DNA from: Lachnospiraceae bacterium
GTDB lineage: Bacteria > Bacillota > Clostridia > Lachnospirales > Lachnospiraceae
DNA length: 59,075 nucleotides
Direction: 5' to 3'
Assembly (NCBI GenBank): GCA_021771695.1
Contig: JAETON010000014.1
Coordinates: forward strand, 1-59,075
The notes below the pieces were generated by a model. It saw only the letters and a list, made by a program, of their open reading frames with translations, did no database searches and had not been told where the DNA came from. Positions within the stretch are counted from its first letter, which is position 1, and each line of letters opens with the position of its first letter. The position numbers were made by a program, and so were the translations under genes. Positions 33,978-43,427 of this stretch are shown here, in pieces.

Positions 33978-34232
33978 ATGGCTTATACAAAAGGCGATTC
34001 TCCAATGAGAAGAAGAGGCGGACGTAGAAGAAGAAAAGTATGTGTTTTCTGTACAGAAGCTGACGCTGTAATTGATTATAAAGATGTTGCAACATTAAAG
34101 AAATATGTTTCTGAAAGAGGAAAAATCTTACCTAGACGTATCACAGGAACATGTGCAAAACATCAGAGAGCTGTTACAGGGGCTGTTAAGAGAGCTAGAC
34201 ATTTAAGTTTAATGCCATATACAGCTGAATAG
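33978..34232 (+). CDS. rpsR: 30S ribosomal protein S18
   Basis: An 84-aa S18 with an arginine-rich start ([15 protein letters not shown]), [23 protein letters not shown] and [25 protein letters not shown]. The two cysteines CVFC plus the later Cys resemble the zinc-bearing form. It is the last gene of the S6 operon and is followed by a strong terminator. Confidence 0.97.
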   Translation: MAYTKGDSPMRRRGGRRRRKVCVFCTEADAVIDYKDVATLKKYVSERGKILPRRITGTCAKHQRAVTGAVKRARHLSLMPYTAE

Positions 34233-34260
34233 TTTCAGTTAATTGGATAGAGGTAAAGTA

Positions 34261-34290
34261 CGGGCCATCATTTTGATGGCCCGTTTTTTC
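34261..34290 (+). terminator. Terminator of rpsF-ssb-rpsR
   Basis: A perfect 10-bp stem CGGGCCATCA / TGATGGCCCG with a TTT loop and T6. Confidence 0.9.
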
Positions 34291-34393
34291 TGTACAAATA
34301 GTGTTAAGAGAGGTATAATAAAGGATAATTGCATAATAAAATCAGGCTTAGAATTGAATCATATAAATTTCAAAACTCAATTAGGAGCAGAGT

Positions 34394-36457
34394 ATGGACA
34401 TTATGAAAAAAACAAAGATTGACCAATACTTACAGGGACCGATGAAGGCAGTCTTGTTATTGGTACCGGTGGATGTTCTATTTTTTAAAATGGATCTTCG
34501 ATGTGGTATCATTTTAGCAATTTTTATGCTTACATGTCTGGGACTTCAGATTTTCAGCTATTCTTATAATAAGAATGAGATTGCCAAAGAATGTATCGGA
34601 TTTTTGTTTGAACAAGGTCAGATTCAGAATTATTTAATTCATGAACTTCCGATTCCTTATGCATTGCTGGACGGGAATGGAACGATTATTTGGTCAAATG
34701 CATCATTTCAAAAAATTGCAGGAGATAATAAGGGAAAAGCTTTGGTGCATATTTTTCCGAATTTGAACAAAAATCTTCTTCCAACCGATGTAAATCATAC
34801 GATTTCTCATATTGAATATGTAAAAAAGGATGCAGAAAAAGAACAAAAACTGTTTTATAAAGTAGAACTAACAAGGATTCTTGTGGAGAATTTTTCAAAA
34901 GACAGTGAGGAATGTTATTCCAAACAGATGCTTCGTGAGAACTCTTTGATTGCTGCGTACTTTTTTGATCAGACAATGCTCAAAAAGTATCGAGAGCAGA
35001 ATGAAAATCAAAGAATGGTTGTCGGGCTGATTTATATTGATAATTATGATGAATTGGTGGATGATGTGGACGGAGTGAAACGTTCTATGCTGCTTGCAGT
35101 AGCAGACCGTAAGATTAGTAAATTTATCCAGAATGTTTCTGGAATTGCAAAACGAACAGATAATGGAAAATATTTTGTTGTATTTGAACAGAAATATTTG
35201 GACAAGATTGTTGCAAATAAATTTCATATTTTGGATGAAATCAAAACCATTAATTTAGGAAATTCCATGCATATGACATTGAGTATCAGTTTTGGAATTA
35301 ACGGAAATACCTATCAGGAAAATTATGAATCTGCCTGTGCCGGAATGGATCTTGCATTGGGAAGAGGCGGGGATCAGGCAGTCATTAAAGATGGAGAGAA
35401 TATTTCTTATTTCGGCGGCAATTGTGAGATGGTGGAGAGAGGTACTCGTGTAAAAGCCCGTGTGAAGGCACATGCATTGAAAGAATTGCTGGAGTCTAAA
35501 GAAAATGTGGTAATTATGGCACATAAGATTCCAGATCCGGATGCTATGGGCGCGGCAATAGGTCTTTATCGTCTGGGACTTTCTTTAGGAAGAAAAGCGC
35601 ATATTGTTATGAATGAAGTTACCATATCTGTCCGTCCTGTGATTGAAGCACTTCAAAACAGCGGAGAATATGACGAGGATATGTTTATTGATAATGAAAC
35701 AGCAATTGAAATCACAGATGAGAACACGTTGTTGATTATTGTGGATGTCAATCATGCCAATTATACGGAATGTGAGCAGCTGCTGGATCAAACTAGAACT
35801 GTGGTGATTTTAGATCATCATAGAAAGAGCAAGGATATGATTAAAAATCCGGTATTATCTTATGTAGAGCCGTATGCATCATCTACCTGTGAGCTGGTTG
35901 CTGAGATTTTGCAGTATGTGGATTCCAAACCGAAGTTAGAACCGATGGAAGCCAATGCAATGTATTTTGGTATGCTTGTAGATACCAATAACTTTGTAAA
36001 TAAGACAGGGGTTCGTACATTTGAGACAGCCGCATACTTAAAACGGAGCGGAGCTGATCTTACTCTGGTAAGAAAAATGTCCAGAGAGAGCATGGAAACT
36101 TATCGGATACGTTCCAAAGCGATTAGTGAGGCTGAAATATTATATGGAAGATTTGCAATTACTACTTTAGTTGGTATTGGAGTAGACAGTCCGACAGTGA
36201 TTGGTGCACAGGTAGCCAATGAACTTCTTGATATTGATGGAATCGAGGCATCTTTTGTACTGACCGGAGTGAAAGAACGAGTATATGTTAGTGCAAGATC
36301 CATTGATGAGATTAATGTTCAGCGGATTATGGAAGAGTTTGGCGGCGGCGGTCATTTGACGGTTGCAGGAGCACAGCTGGTGGATGTATCTTTGGAAGAT
36401 GCAAAAGATATTATTACTGCGACTTTAAGAATTATGAAAGGAAAAGGAGATATATAA
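34394..36457 (+). CDS. gdpP: Cyclic-di-AMP phosphodiesterase GdpP (DHH family)
   Basis: A 687-aa membrane enzyme that hydrolyses c-di-AMP, which governs potassium, osmotic and wall homeostasis. Two N-terminal helices (residues ~15-58) are followed by a PAS-like domain (~80-135) and a degenerate GGDEF domain (~170-300). The DHH phosphodiesterase domain has HKIPDPDAMGAAIGLY near residue 378 and ILDHHRK near residue 473, and a DHHA1 domain ends in FGGGGH near residue 650. It is 3 nt from rplI, the same gdpP-rplI-dnaB order as in B. subtilis. Confidence 0.95.
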   Translation: MDIMKKTKIDQYLQGPMKAVLLLVPVDVLFFKMDLRCGIILAIFMLTCLGLQIFSYSYNKNEIAKECIGFLFEQGQIQNYLIHELPIPYALLDGNGTIIWSNASFQKIAGDNKGKALVHIFPNLNKNLLPTDVNHTISHIEYVKKDAEKEQKLFYKVELTRILVENFSKDSEECYSKQMLRENSLIAAYFFDQTMLKKYREQNENQRMVVGLIYIDNYDELVDDVDGVKRSMLLAVADRKISKFIQNVSGIAKRTDNGKYFVVFEQKYLDKIVANKFHILDEIKTINLGNSMHMTLSISFGINGNTYQENYESACAGMDLALGRGGDQAVIKDGENISYFGGNCEMVERGTRVKARVKAHALKELLESKENVVIMAHKIPDPDAMGAAIGLYRLGLSLGRKAHIVMNEVTISVRPVIEALQNSGEYDEDMFIDNETAIEITDENTLLIIVDVNHANYTECEQLLDQTRTVVILDHHRKSKDMIKNPVLSYVEPYASSTCELVAEILQYVDSKPKLEPMEANAMYFGMLVDTNNFVNKTGVRTFETAAYLKRSGADLTLVRKMSRESMETYRIRSKAISEAEILYGRFAITTLVGIGVDSPTVIGAQVANELLDIDGIEASFVLTGVKERVYVSARSIDEINVQRIMEEFGGGGHLTVAGAQLVDVSLEDAKDIITATLRIMKGKGDI

Positions 36458-36460
36458 GTT

Positions 36461-36904
36461 ATGAAGGTAATTTTGTTAGAGGATGTAAAGTCTGTTGGAA
36501 AAAAGGATGAAATTGTAGAAGTAAATAATGGTTATGCAAGAAATGTTTTATTCCGCAAGGGACTTGGAATTGAAGCTACCAAAAAAGCATTGAATGATTT
36601 AAAACTTCGGAAAGCAAATGATGATAAATTGGCAGCGGAAGCTTTAGAAGCAGCCAAAGTTCTTGCAAAAGAAATTGAAGGAAAACAGTTGGTATTAAAG
36701 ATGAAGGTAGGACAGGGCGGAAGAACTTTTGGCTCTGTTTCCACCAAAGAAATTGCATCAGAGGCGAAGAAACAGCTGGGGTTTGAATTGGATAAGAAAA
36801 AGATGCAGTGCGAACCGATTAAAAATCTGGGATTTCATGATGTAGCAATAAGAGTACATCCAAAAGTAACTGCAACTTTGAGGGTTAAAGTTGAAGAAGC
36901 ATAA
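36461..36904 (+). CDS. rplI: 50S ribosomal protein L9
   Basis: A 147-aa L9: [28 protein letters not shown] at the N-terminus is the rRNA-binding domain signature. A long connecting helix ([24 protein letters not shown]) leads to the C-terminal domain with [17 protein letters not shown]. It lies in the gdpP-rplI-dnaB operon, 3 nt after gdpP and 12 nt before dnaB. Confidence 0.97.
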   Translation: MKVILLEDVKSVGKKDEIVEVNNGYARNVLFRKGLGIEATKKALNDLKLRKANDDKLAAEALEAAKVLAKEIEGKQLVLKMKVGQGGRTFGSVSTKEIASEAKKQLGFELDKKKMQCEPIKNLGFHDVAIRVHPKVTATLRVKVEEA

Positions 36905-36916
36905 AAAGGAGTGCTT

Positions 36917-38260
36917 ATGGATGAAGCATTTGTAAAGAAAATACAGCCTCATAGTGTCGAAGCAGAACAGTCTGTGATTGGCGCTATGATTATGGACCGG
37001 GATGCCATTGCAGATGTAATGGATATTGTAGATCAAGAGGATTTTTATCAGAAACAGAACGGCATTTTGTTTGAGGCTATGGCAGAATTATATAAAGAAG
37101 GAAAACCTGTGGATTTGGTAACTCTTCAAAATAAACTCAAGAGGAAAGATGTACCGGAATCCATGAAGAGTTTGGAGTTTATTCGAGATTTGCTGGAAGC
37201 GGTTCCGACTTCTGCCAATGCAAAGCAGTATGCAAAGATTGTAAAGGAAAAAGCAACACTGCGGAAATTAATCAAAGTCAGCGAGGAAATCACAACGGAA
37301 TGTTATCTCGGAAAAGAGGAAGTTTCTACCATTTTAGATAATACGGAAAAAAATGTATTTGGACTGCTGCAGCAGGCCAGCGGCAGAGAAGATTTTGTTC
37401 CCATTGATAAGGTCGTTTTAAATACACTGGATGCCATAGAAGAAGCTGCCAGCTCGGAAGGAAGAGTTACGGGAATTGCCACAGGATTTACAGATTTGGA
37501 TTATAAATTGTCCGGCCTGCATCCGTCAGAGCTGATCATTGTTGCAGCACGTCCGGCCATGGGAAAAACAGCATTTGTGTTAAATATTGCACAGAGAGCG
37601 GCAGTCAGAGACCATGTTCCTACAGCGATTTTCAGTTTGGAGATGTCCAAAGAACAGCTGGTAACCCGTATGATGTCTATGGAGGCAATGGTAGATTCTC
37701 AGTCTATCCGTACTGGGGATTTGCAGGAAACAGACTGGGAAAAGATTATGGAAAGTGCGGGAACGATAGGACGTTCTCCGCTGATAATTGATGATACGCC
37801 GGGAATTACCATAGCAGAACTGCGTTCAAAATGCCGAAGATATAAGCAGACCCATGGATTGGGGCTGATTATTATTGACTATTTGCAGTTGATGTCCGGA
37901 GGAAAACGTTCAGAATCCAGACAGCAGGAAATCTCAGAAATTTCCCGTTCGTTAAAAGCACTTGCCAGGGAGATGGATGCACCGGTAATTGCATTGTCTC
38001 AGCTCAGCCGCCGCGTGGAAGAACGTAAACCGGCAAAACCAATGCTGTCTGACTTGAGAGAATCTGGTTCTATTGAACAGGATGCAGATGTGGTTATGTT
38101 TATTTACCGTGATGAATATTATAATGAAGATTCTGAAAAGAAGGGAATTGCAGAGATTATTGTAGATAAACAAAGAAACGGTTCAACAGGAAGTATAGAA
38201 CTGGTTTGGCTTGGGCAGTATACAAAATTCGGAAACAAAGAGAGAGCGCCTCATTCATAA
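36917..38260 (+). CDS. dnaB: Replicative DNA helicase
   Basis: A 447-aa hexameric helicase of the replication fork. The N-terminal primase-interaction domain starts PHSVEAEQSVIGAMI. Walker A ARPAMGKTAF is near residue 215, Walker B LIIIDYLQLM near residue 320, and the arginine finger region and the C-terminal RNGSTGSIELVW are present. The start is ATG 36917, with AAAAGGAG upstream. Its loader genes dnaI/dnaD lie 6-7 kb to the left on the opposite strand. Confidence 0.97.
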   Translation: MDEAFVKKIQPHSVEAEQSVIGAMIMDRDAIADVMDIVDQEDFYQKQNGILFEAMAELYKEGKPVDLVTLQNKLKRKDVPESMKSLEFIRDLLEAVPTSANAKQYAKIVKEKATLRKLIKVSEEITTECYLGKEEVSTILDNTEKNVFGLLQQASGREDFVPIDKVVLNTLDAIEEAASSEGRVTGIATGFTDLDYKLSGLHPSELIIVAARPAMGKTAFVLNIAQRAAVRDHVPTAIFSLEMSKEQLVTRMMSMEAMVDSQSIRTGDLQETDWEKIMESAGTIGRSPLIIDDTPGITIAELRSKCRRYKQTHGLGLIIIDYLQLMSGGKRSESRQQEISEISRSLKALAREMDAPVIALSQLSRRVEERKPAKPMLSDLRESGSIEQDADVVMFIYRDEYYNEDSEKKGIAEIIVDKQRNGSTGSIELVWLGQYTKFGNKERAPHS

Positions 38261-38319
38261 AAAGTGGGGTGCTTTTCATTTCTATTTCAAATCAAAATAT
38301 AAATCAAGGAGGCATGTCT

Positions 38320-39030
38320 ATGTTATCATTTCTATTTCCACCCGTATGTCCTTTATGCGGAAAAAATCTATTAAAAAAAGATCAGAAGATTTGTAAATTA
38401 TGCAGTAAGAAAAAAATATTTATCAAAGAGCCGGTTTGTTATTCTTGCGGAAAACCTTTGGATTCTTTTGAAGAAGAGTTTTGTACAGATTGCAAAAAGC
38501 ATCCGAAAAATTTTCGCAGAGGAATGGGGCTTTGTATTTATCAAGAACCGGTTAAAAGCTCTTTGGCGGCAATAAAGTATAAAAATAAAAGAGAGTTTGC
38601 AAACTATTATATTTTGGAAACAGAAAGAAGAAAGGGAAAAGAATTAAAAAAACTTGGTGTAGATGTGATTGTTCCGGTACCGCTTCATAAAAAGAAACGG
38701 CGAAAAAGAGGATTTAATCAAGCGGAAATTTTTGCGGAAGGGATAGGGAAAATCATAAGATGTCCCGTAGAAAAGAATCTGGTAAAGCGTACTGTTTATA
38801 CAAAACCGCAGAAAAAATTAAGTTCCAGAGAAAGAAAAGAAAATTTGCGGAAGGCATTTTTGGGAGATTACAAAGCATATGAAAAAGCGGGATGTCCTAA
38901 GAAAGTATTAGTCGTAGATGATATTTATACAACAGGAGCGACAGTACAAGGAGTATCCGATGCACTATTGTCAATGGGAGTAAAGGAAATTTACATATTT
39001 TGCATTGCTGTGGGAAAAGGTTTTTCATAG
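38320..39030 (+). CDS. ComF family protein (amidophosphoribosyltransferase-like)
   Basis: A 236-aa ComF-like protein. It has an N-terminal zinc-ribbon with four CxxC pairs (CPLC, CKLC, CYSC, CTDC, residues ~9-60) and a phosphoribosyltransferase fold with VPVPLHKKKRRKRGFNQAE near residue 120 and the PRPP motif VLVVDDIYTTGAT near residue 199. In naturally competent bacteria ComF acts with ComFA in DNA uptake; a comFA gene is not here. Start 38320 is chosen over 38314, because the AAGGAGG at 38306-38312 is correctly spaced only for the former. Confidence 0.9.
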   Translation: MLSFLFPPVCPLCGKNLLKKDQKICKLCSKKKIFIKEPVCYSCGKPLDSFEEEFCTDCKKHPKNFRRGMGLCIYQEPVKSSLAAIKYKNKREFANYYILETERRKGKELKKLGVDVIVPVPLHKKKRRKRGFNQAEIFAEGIGKIIRCPVEKNLVKRTVYTKPQKKLSSRERKENLRKAFLGDYKAYEKAGCPKKVLVVDDIYTTGATVQGVSDALLSMGVKEIYIFCIAVGKGFS

Positions 39031-39101
39031 CATTATCTGAGGCCTTCTGTTATAATGAAACGCAGAAAAAAACATTGCATTGTTTTGGAAAGGATATTGG
39101 A

Positions 39102-40142
39102 ATGAACAAGCGGTATGATTTAAGCGGGGCATTGTTAAATTGGTATGATTACAATAAACGGCTGCTTCCGTGGAGAGAAGACAAAGATCCCTATCGAATA
39201 TGGATTTCTGAAATTATGCTTCAGCAGACAAGAGTAGAGGCAGTGAAGCCTTATTTTGATCGATTTATGAAAGAACTTCCTACAGTAAAAGATTTGGCAG
39301 AGGTGGAAGATGACCGTCTTATGAAGCTGTGGGAAGGCCTAGGGTATTACAACCGGGCTAGAAATTTAAAAGCAGCAGCACAAACTGTTATGGAGAAGTA
39401 TCATGGAGAGCTTCCTGCGGATTATGATAAATTGTTATCACTGAAAGGTATCGGGATGTATACGGCGGGTGCGATTGGTTCGATTGCTTTTGACTTGCAG
39501 GTACCGGCAGTGGATGGAAATGTGCTTCGGGTGCTTGCAAGAGTATGGGGCGATGATTCTGATATTTTGAAGGATAAAACGAAAAAGGAAATGGGAAAGA
39601 AGATACAGGAATTTATTCCAAAAGACCGTCCGGGAGATTTTAATCAAGCATTAATTGAGCTTGGGGCAACAGTATGCGTGCCAAATGGAGAACCGTACTG
39701 TGACCGTTGTCCATGGGATACTGTCTGTACTGCAAACAAAGAAAACCTGATTGAGAAACTTCCGGTGAAAGCTCCGAAAAAAGCTAGAAAAATTGAGTAT
39801 AAAACGGTATTTCTGCTGGAGACGAAAGATCAAATAGCAATCCATAAAAGAACATCCAAAGGACTTCTAGCTGGACTATGGGAGTTTCCTAATATGTCAG
39901 GCAGGATGGATATGCAGGATGTAATGGAACAAATGAAAATCTGGGGAATTGAAAATGGGGAAATTTCACCAGCGGGAAAAGGAAAACATATTTTCAGCCA
40001 TATTGAATGGCATATGGAAGGCATCCGAATTGCATTGAAAGAGCCTGTTTTTATAGAAAAATTACTTTGGGTTTCAAAAAAAGAGCTAAAAACTGTTTAT
40101 GCACTGCCATCAGCATTTGAAATCTTTCGTAATATATTGTAA
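39102..40142 (+). CDS. mutY: A/G-specific adenine glycosylase
   Basis: A 346-aa base-excision repair enzyme that removes A opposite 8-oxoG. The catalytic Glu37 is in SEIMLQQTR, a helix-hairpin-helix LKGIGMYTAGAIGS lies near residue 116, and the second catalytic Asp is in VDGNVLRV near residue 138. A 4Fe-4S loop CVPNGEPYCDRCPWDTVC is present, with seven residues between the first two cysteines rather than the six of E. coli. The C-terminal NUDIX-like domain ends FEIFRNIL. Start 39102 (SD AAAGGA) is preferred over the long upstream extension, which overlaps comF. Confidence 0.94.
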   Translation: MNKRYDLSGALLNWYDYNKRLLPWREDKDPYRIWISEIMLQQTRVEAVKPYFDRFMKELPTVKDLAEVEDDRLMKLWEGLGYYNRARNLKAAAQTVMEKYHGELPADYDKLLSLKGIGMYTAGAIGSIAFDLQVPAVDGNVLRVLARVWGDDSDILKDKTKKEMGKKIQEFIPKDRPGDFNQALIELGATVCVPNGEPYCDRCPWDTVCTANKENLIEKLPVKAPKKARKIEYKTVFLLETKDQIAIHKRTSKGLLAGLWEFPNMSGRMDMQDVMEQMKIWGIENGEISPAGKGKHIFSHIEWHMEGIRIALKEPVFIEKLLWVSKKELKTVYALPSAFEIFRNIL

Positions 40143-40197
40143 AATGATGATTAAATGTATAAGTTGTTCATGATACATGAAGAAGGAGAGTGAAAGA

Positions 40198-41022
40198 ATG
40201 AAGAAAGTATTAGCAATCGTGCTTTCCGCTGTTGTATGTCTCGGTGCGTTTACCGGATGCGGCGGAGGGAAAGATGAGAGCAAAGAAGAATCCAAAAAAA
40301 TTGTGATTGGGGCAAGTCCTTCTCCTCATGCAGATATTTTAAAAGTAGCTGCAAAAGAGTTGAAAAAAGATGGTTATAAACTGGAAATCAAAGAATATTC
40401 TGACTATGTGCAGCCAAATACAGCTTTGGATTCAGGAGATTTGGATGCAAATTATTTCCAGCATAAACCTTATATGGATAACTTCAATGAGGAAAAAGGT
40501 ACCCAACTGGTGGCAGCAGCAATGATTCATTATGAGCCGTTTGGAATTTTCCCAGGAAAGACAAAGAAATTGAAAGATTTAAAAGACGGTGCTTCTGTTG
40601 CAGTTCCAAATGATACAACCAATGAAGCAAGAGCCCTGCTTTTGTTAGAGTCTGAAGGTTATATTACATTGAAAAAAGATGCAGGTTTAACTGCAACAAA
40701 GAAAGATATTGTAAAAAATCCAAAGAATTTGGATATTAAAGAAATTGAAGCGGCACAGATTCCGCGTTCTTTAAAAGATGTTGATCTTGCGGTTGTCAAT
40801 GGAAATTATGCAATTGAAGCCGGATTAAAGGTAAACAAAGATGCATTGGCAGTGGAAGATGCAGATTCTATTGGGGCAAAAACTTATGGAAATGTCGTTG
40901 CAGTTCATAAAGGTGATGAGAAAAAAGACTCTATCAAAGCCTTAATCAAAGCAATGAAGAGTGATGCAGTGAAAGACTATATTAATAAGAATCTGGAAGG
41001 TGCAGTTGTACCATTATTTTAA
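40198..41022 (+). CDS. metQ: NlpA/MetQ-family ABC transporter substrate-binding lipoprotein
   Basis: A 274-aa lipoprotein with signal peptide and lipobox FTGC, then a NlpA/MetQ domain: KIVIGASPSPHADILKVA, QPNTALDSGDLDANYFQHKPY and VAVPNDTTNEARALLLLESEG are characteristic. The family captures D/L-methionine for MetNI. No metN or metI gene adjoins it, so it is an orphan receptor whose partners lie elsewhere, or it feeds another transporter (inference). Start ATG 40198 has AAGGAGAG upstream. Confidence 0.88.
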   Translation: MKKVLAIVLSAVVCLGAFTGCGGGKDESKEESKKIVIGASPSPHADILKVAAKELKKDGYKLEIKEYSDYVQPNTALDSGDLDANYFQHKPYMDNFNEEKGTQLVAAAMIHYEPFGIFPGKTKKLKDLKDGASVAVPNDTTNEARALLLLESEGYITLKKDAGLTATKKDIVKNPKNLDIKEIEAAQIPRSLKDVDLAVVNGNYAIEAGLKVNKDALAVEDADSIGAKTYGNVVAVHKGDEKKDSIKALIKAMKSDAVKDYINKNLEGAVVPLF

Positions 41023-41064
41023 AATTGTAACTAAATAAATTTATTATATGAAAAGGAGTAAGTT

Positions 41065-41832
41065 ATGAAAAAATTTTTAACCGTTGCATTAGCTGGTGTT
41101 TTAGCAGCTTCTATGCTGTTTACAGGATGCAGCAAGAAAGAAGAAGCAAAATCTGAAGGTGAAATTCCTGAAAAAATTGTTGTAGGAACAAATGCGGAGT
41201 TCCCTCCATTTGAATTTGTCAATGATGATAAAGAAATTGACGGATTTGATATTGCTGTTATGAAAGAAATCGGAAAGAGACTGGAAGTTAAAGTAGAAGT
41301 AAAAAATATGGAATTCAAATCTCTGATCGGTGCAATGGAATCTAAAGACTTAGACGTAATCGCAGCAGGAATGACTGTAACAGATGAAAGAAAAGAAGCT
41401 GTAGATTTCACAGATTCTTATTATACATCTAATCAGTATATCATTGTAAAAGAAGACAGTCCTGTAAAGAAAATTTCTGACTTAGACGGTAAAACAATTG
41501 CTGTTCAGGAAGGAACAACAGGAGATTTGGTAGCTTCCGGCGATTATGATTCTGTAAAAGATGCGAAGGTAAAACGTTTCAAAAAAGGTGTAGATGCTGT
41601 CATGGATTTGAAAAAAGGCGGAAGTGATGCTGTAATTATTGATGCTAATCCAGCACAGGAATTTGTAAAAGCAAACAAAGGACTTCGTGTCATTAAAGAC
41701 CAGTCTTCTGAAGAATATTATGCATTTGCAATTCAGAAAGGCAATAAGAAATTACAGAAAGCTATCAATAAACAGTTAAAAGCAATGAAAGAAGATGGAA
41801 CTTTTGATAAATTAATCAAAAAGTACATCTAG
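41065..41832 (+). CDS. Polar amino-acid ABC transporter, substrate-binding lipoprotein
   Basis: A 255-aa lipoprotein (lipobox FTGC, residues ~17-20) with a family-3 solute-binding domain: VVGTNAEFPPFEFV, DGFDIAVMKEIGKRL, AAGMTVTDERKEAVDFTDSYY and a C-terminal MKEDGTFDKLIKKYI. It delivers a polar amino acid (glutamine, arginine or cystine type; not resolved) to the permease and ATPase encoded next. Confidence 0.92.
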   Translation: MKKFLTVALAGVLAASMLFTGCSKKEEAKSEGEIPEKIVVGTNAEFPPFEFVNDDKEIDGFDIAVMKEIGKRLEVKVEVKNMEFKSLIGAMESKDLDVIAAGMTVTDERKEAVDFTDSYYTSNQYIIVKEDSPVKKISDLDGKTIAVQEGTTGDLVASGDYDSVKDAKVKRFKKGVDAVMDLKKGGSDAVIIDANPAQEFVKANKGLRVIKDQSSEEYYAFAIQKGNKKLQKAINKQLKAMKEDGTFDKLIKKYI

Positions 41833-41866
41833 ATTTGCCTAAGAGACAGAAAGGGCGTTTAGCAGT

Positions 41867-42553
41867 ATGGACCAATTTGCAGCAGATTTTTATAAAGTAT
41901 TTATAAGGGCAAACCGTTATGAAATGTTTTTAGATGGTTTAAAAGTAACCATCGGCGTTTCGATTGCCGCTGTGATTCTTGGAGTAATTCTTGGAATGAT
42001 TTTGGCAATTATGAAGATGACAGAAGTTCGGAAAGGGCGGAAAACTTTGTTTTCTGTAATCGCTAATATTTATATTGATATTATTCGAGGAACACCGTCC
42101 GTTGTGCAGCTACTGATTATTTATTTCCTTGTATTTCATACACAAATGGGAATTGTAGCCGGAGTTGTAACGTTTGGTATTAACAGCTCAGCTTATGTGG
42201 CTGAAATTATCCGCGCCGGTATTATGGCGGTTGATAATGGACAGATGGAAGCAGGACGTTCTCTCGGATTATCCTATGGAGCAACGATGAAAGATATTAT
42301 TCTGCCACAGGCAATTAAAAATATTCTTCCGGCTCTTGGAAATGAATTTATCGTTCTTGTGAAGGAAACAGCGATTTTGGGATATGTATCCATTCAAGAT
42401 CTAACAAAAGCATCGGACTTCATTATGTCTAGAACTTATACCTTATTTATGCCGCTGATTGGCTGTGCGGTGATATATTATCTTTTGATTAAGCTTCTGA
42501 CATTTGGATTAAATGCATTTGAAAGGAGGCTGAGACAAAGTGATATACGTTAA
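41867..42553 (+). CDS. Polar amino-acid ABC transporter permease
   Basis: A 228-aa His/Glu/Gln/Arg/opine-family permease. It has four to five membrane helices and the coupling loop [34 protein letters not shown] near residues 126-160, of which the EAA...G core is the signature. It overlaps the ATPase gene by 14 nt. Function as a homodimer is likely, since only one permease gene is present. Confidence 0.93.
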   Translation: MDQFAADFYKVFIRANRYEMFLDGLKVTIGVSIAAVILGVILGMILAIMKMTEVRKGRKTLFSVIANIYIDIIRGTPSVVQLLIIYFLVFHTQMGIVAGVVTFGINSSAYVAEIIRAGIMAVDNGQMEAGRSLGLSYGATMKDIILPQAIKNILPALGNEFIVLVKETAILGYVSIQDLTKASDFIMSRTYTLFMPLIGCAVIYYLLIKLLTFGLNAFERRLRQSDIR

Positions 42554-43262
42554 TAATTTACATAAATATTTTGGAGAACTGGAAGTTTTAAAGGGAATTA
42601 ACTGCCGGATTGAAAAAGGTGAATGTGTTTGTGTCATCGGACCTTCCGGCTCTGGGAAAAGTACATTTCTCCGCTGTTTAAATCTTTTGGAACAGCCGAC
42701 AAAAGGTGAGATAACCATTGGAAATACAAATCTAATGGATAAGAATCTTAACGTAGATGAGCTTCGCAAAGGCGTGGGAATGGTGTTTCAGCATTTTAAT
42801 TTGTTTCCGCATTTGACAATTCTTGAGAATGTAACATTGGCACCAATCCGTCATAAGATGATGTCAGAGGAAGAAGCAAAGAAAAAGGCAATGGAGCTTT
42901 TAGACCGTGTTGGCGTGGCTGATAAGGCGGACAACTATCCGGTACAGTTATCCGGAGGACAGAAGCAGCGTGTGGCTATTGCAAGATCACTCGCACTATC
43001 ACCGGAAGTTATGCTTTTTGATGAGCCGACTTCAGCTCTTGATCCGGAAATGGTAGGAGAGGTTCTGGAAGTTATGAAGCAGCTTGCCAAGGAGGGTATG
43101 ACAATGGTTGTTGTAACTCATGAAATGGGATTTGCCAGAGAAGTAGCAGACAGGGTATTCTTTATGGATGAAGGTATTATTATGGAAGAAGGAACACCGT
43201 CTGATATATTCGATCATGCAAAAGAAGAAAGAACAAAAACATTCTTAAGTAAAGTATTATAA
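42540..43262 (+). CDS. Polar amino-acid ABC transporter ATP-binding protein
   Basis: A 240-aa GlnQ/ArtM-type ATPase: Walker [10 protein letters not shown] near residue 33, Q-loop [11 protein letters not shown] near residue 83, signature [16 protein letters not shown] near residue 138, Walker [16 protein letters not shown] near residue 158, and H-loop VTHEMGFA. The start is GTG with AAAGGAGG upstream. It is the last gene of the transporter operon. Confidence 0.96.
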   Translation: MIYVNNLHKYFGELEVLKGINCRIEKGECVCVIGPSGSGKSTFLRCLNLLEQPTKGEITIGNTNLMDKNLNVDELRKGVGMVFQHFNLFPHLTILENVTLAPIRHKMMSEEEAKKKAMELLDRVGVADKADNYPVQLSGGQKQRVAIARSLALSPEVMLFDEPTSALDPEMVGEVLEVMKQLAKEGMTMVVVTHEMGFAREVADRVFFMDEGIIMEEGTPSDIFDHAKEERTKTFLSKVL

Positions 43263-43270
43263 AATTAAAA

Positions 43271-43340
43271 AAGGGGTTTCGTCCAAAACGGCTTCCGCGC
43301 TGCGCTTGTGCAGATTGTTTTTGGACGAAGCCTCTTTTTT
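43271..43340 (+). terminator. Terminator of the amino-acid transporter operon
   Basis: Long stem GGGGTTTCGTCCAAAA / TTTTTGGACGAAGCCTC with a ~36-nt loop containing a secondary GCGCTGCGC-type palindrome, followed by T6. Confidence 0.75.
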
Positions 43341-43427
43341 GTTATGCAGATTGATTTTCCAGCGGATGCGTTTCCATCTCGAAATGGGTGGGCAGTGTTC
43401 ATTTCCACATATTTTTCGATAATTTCA

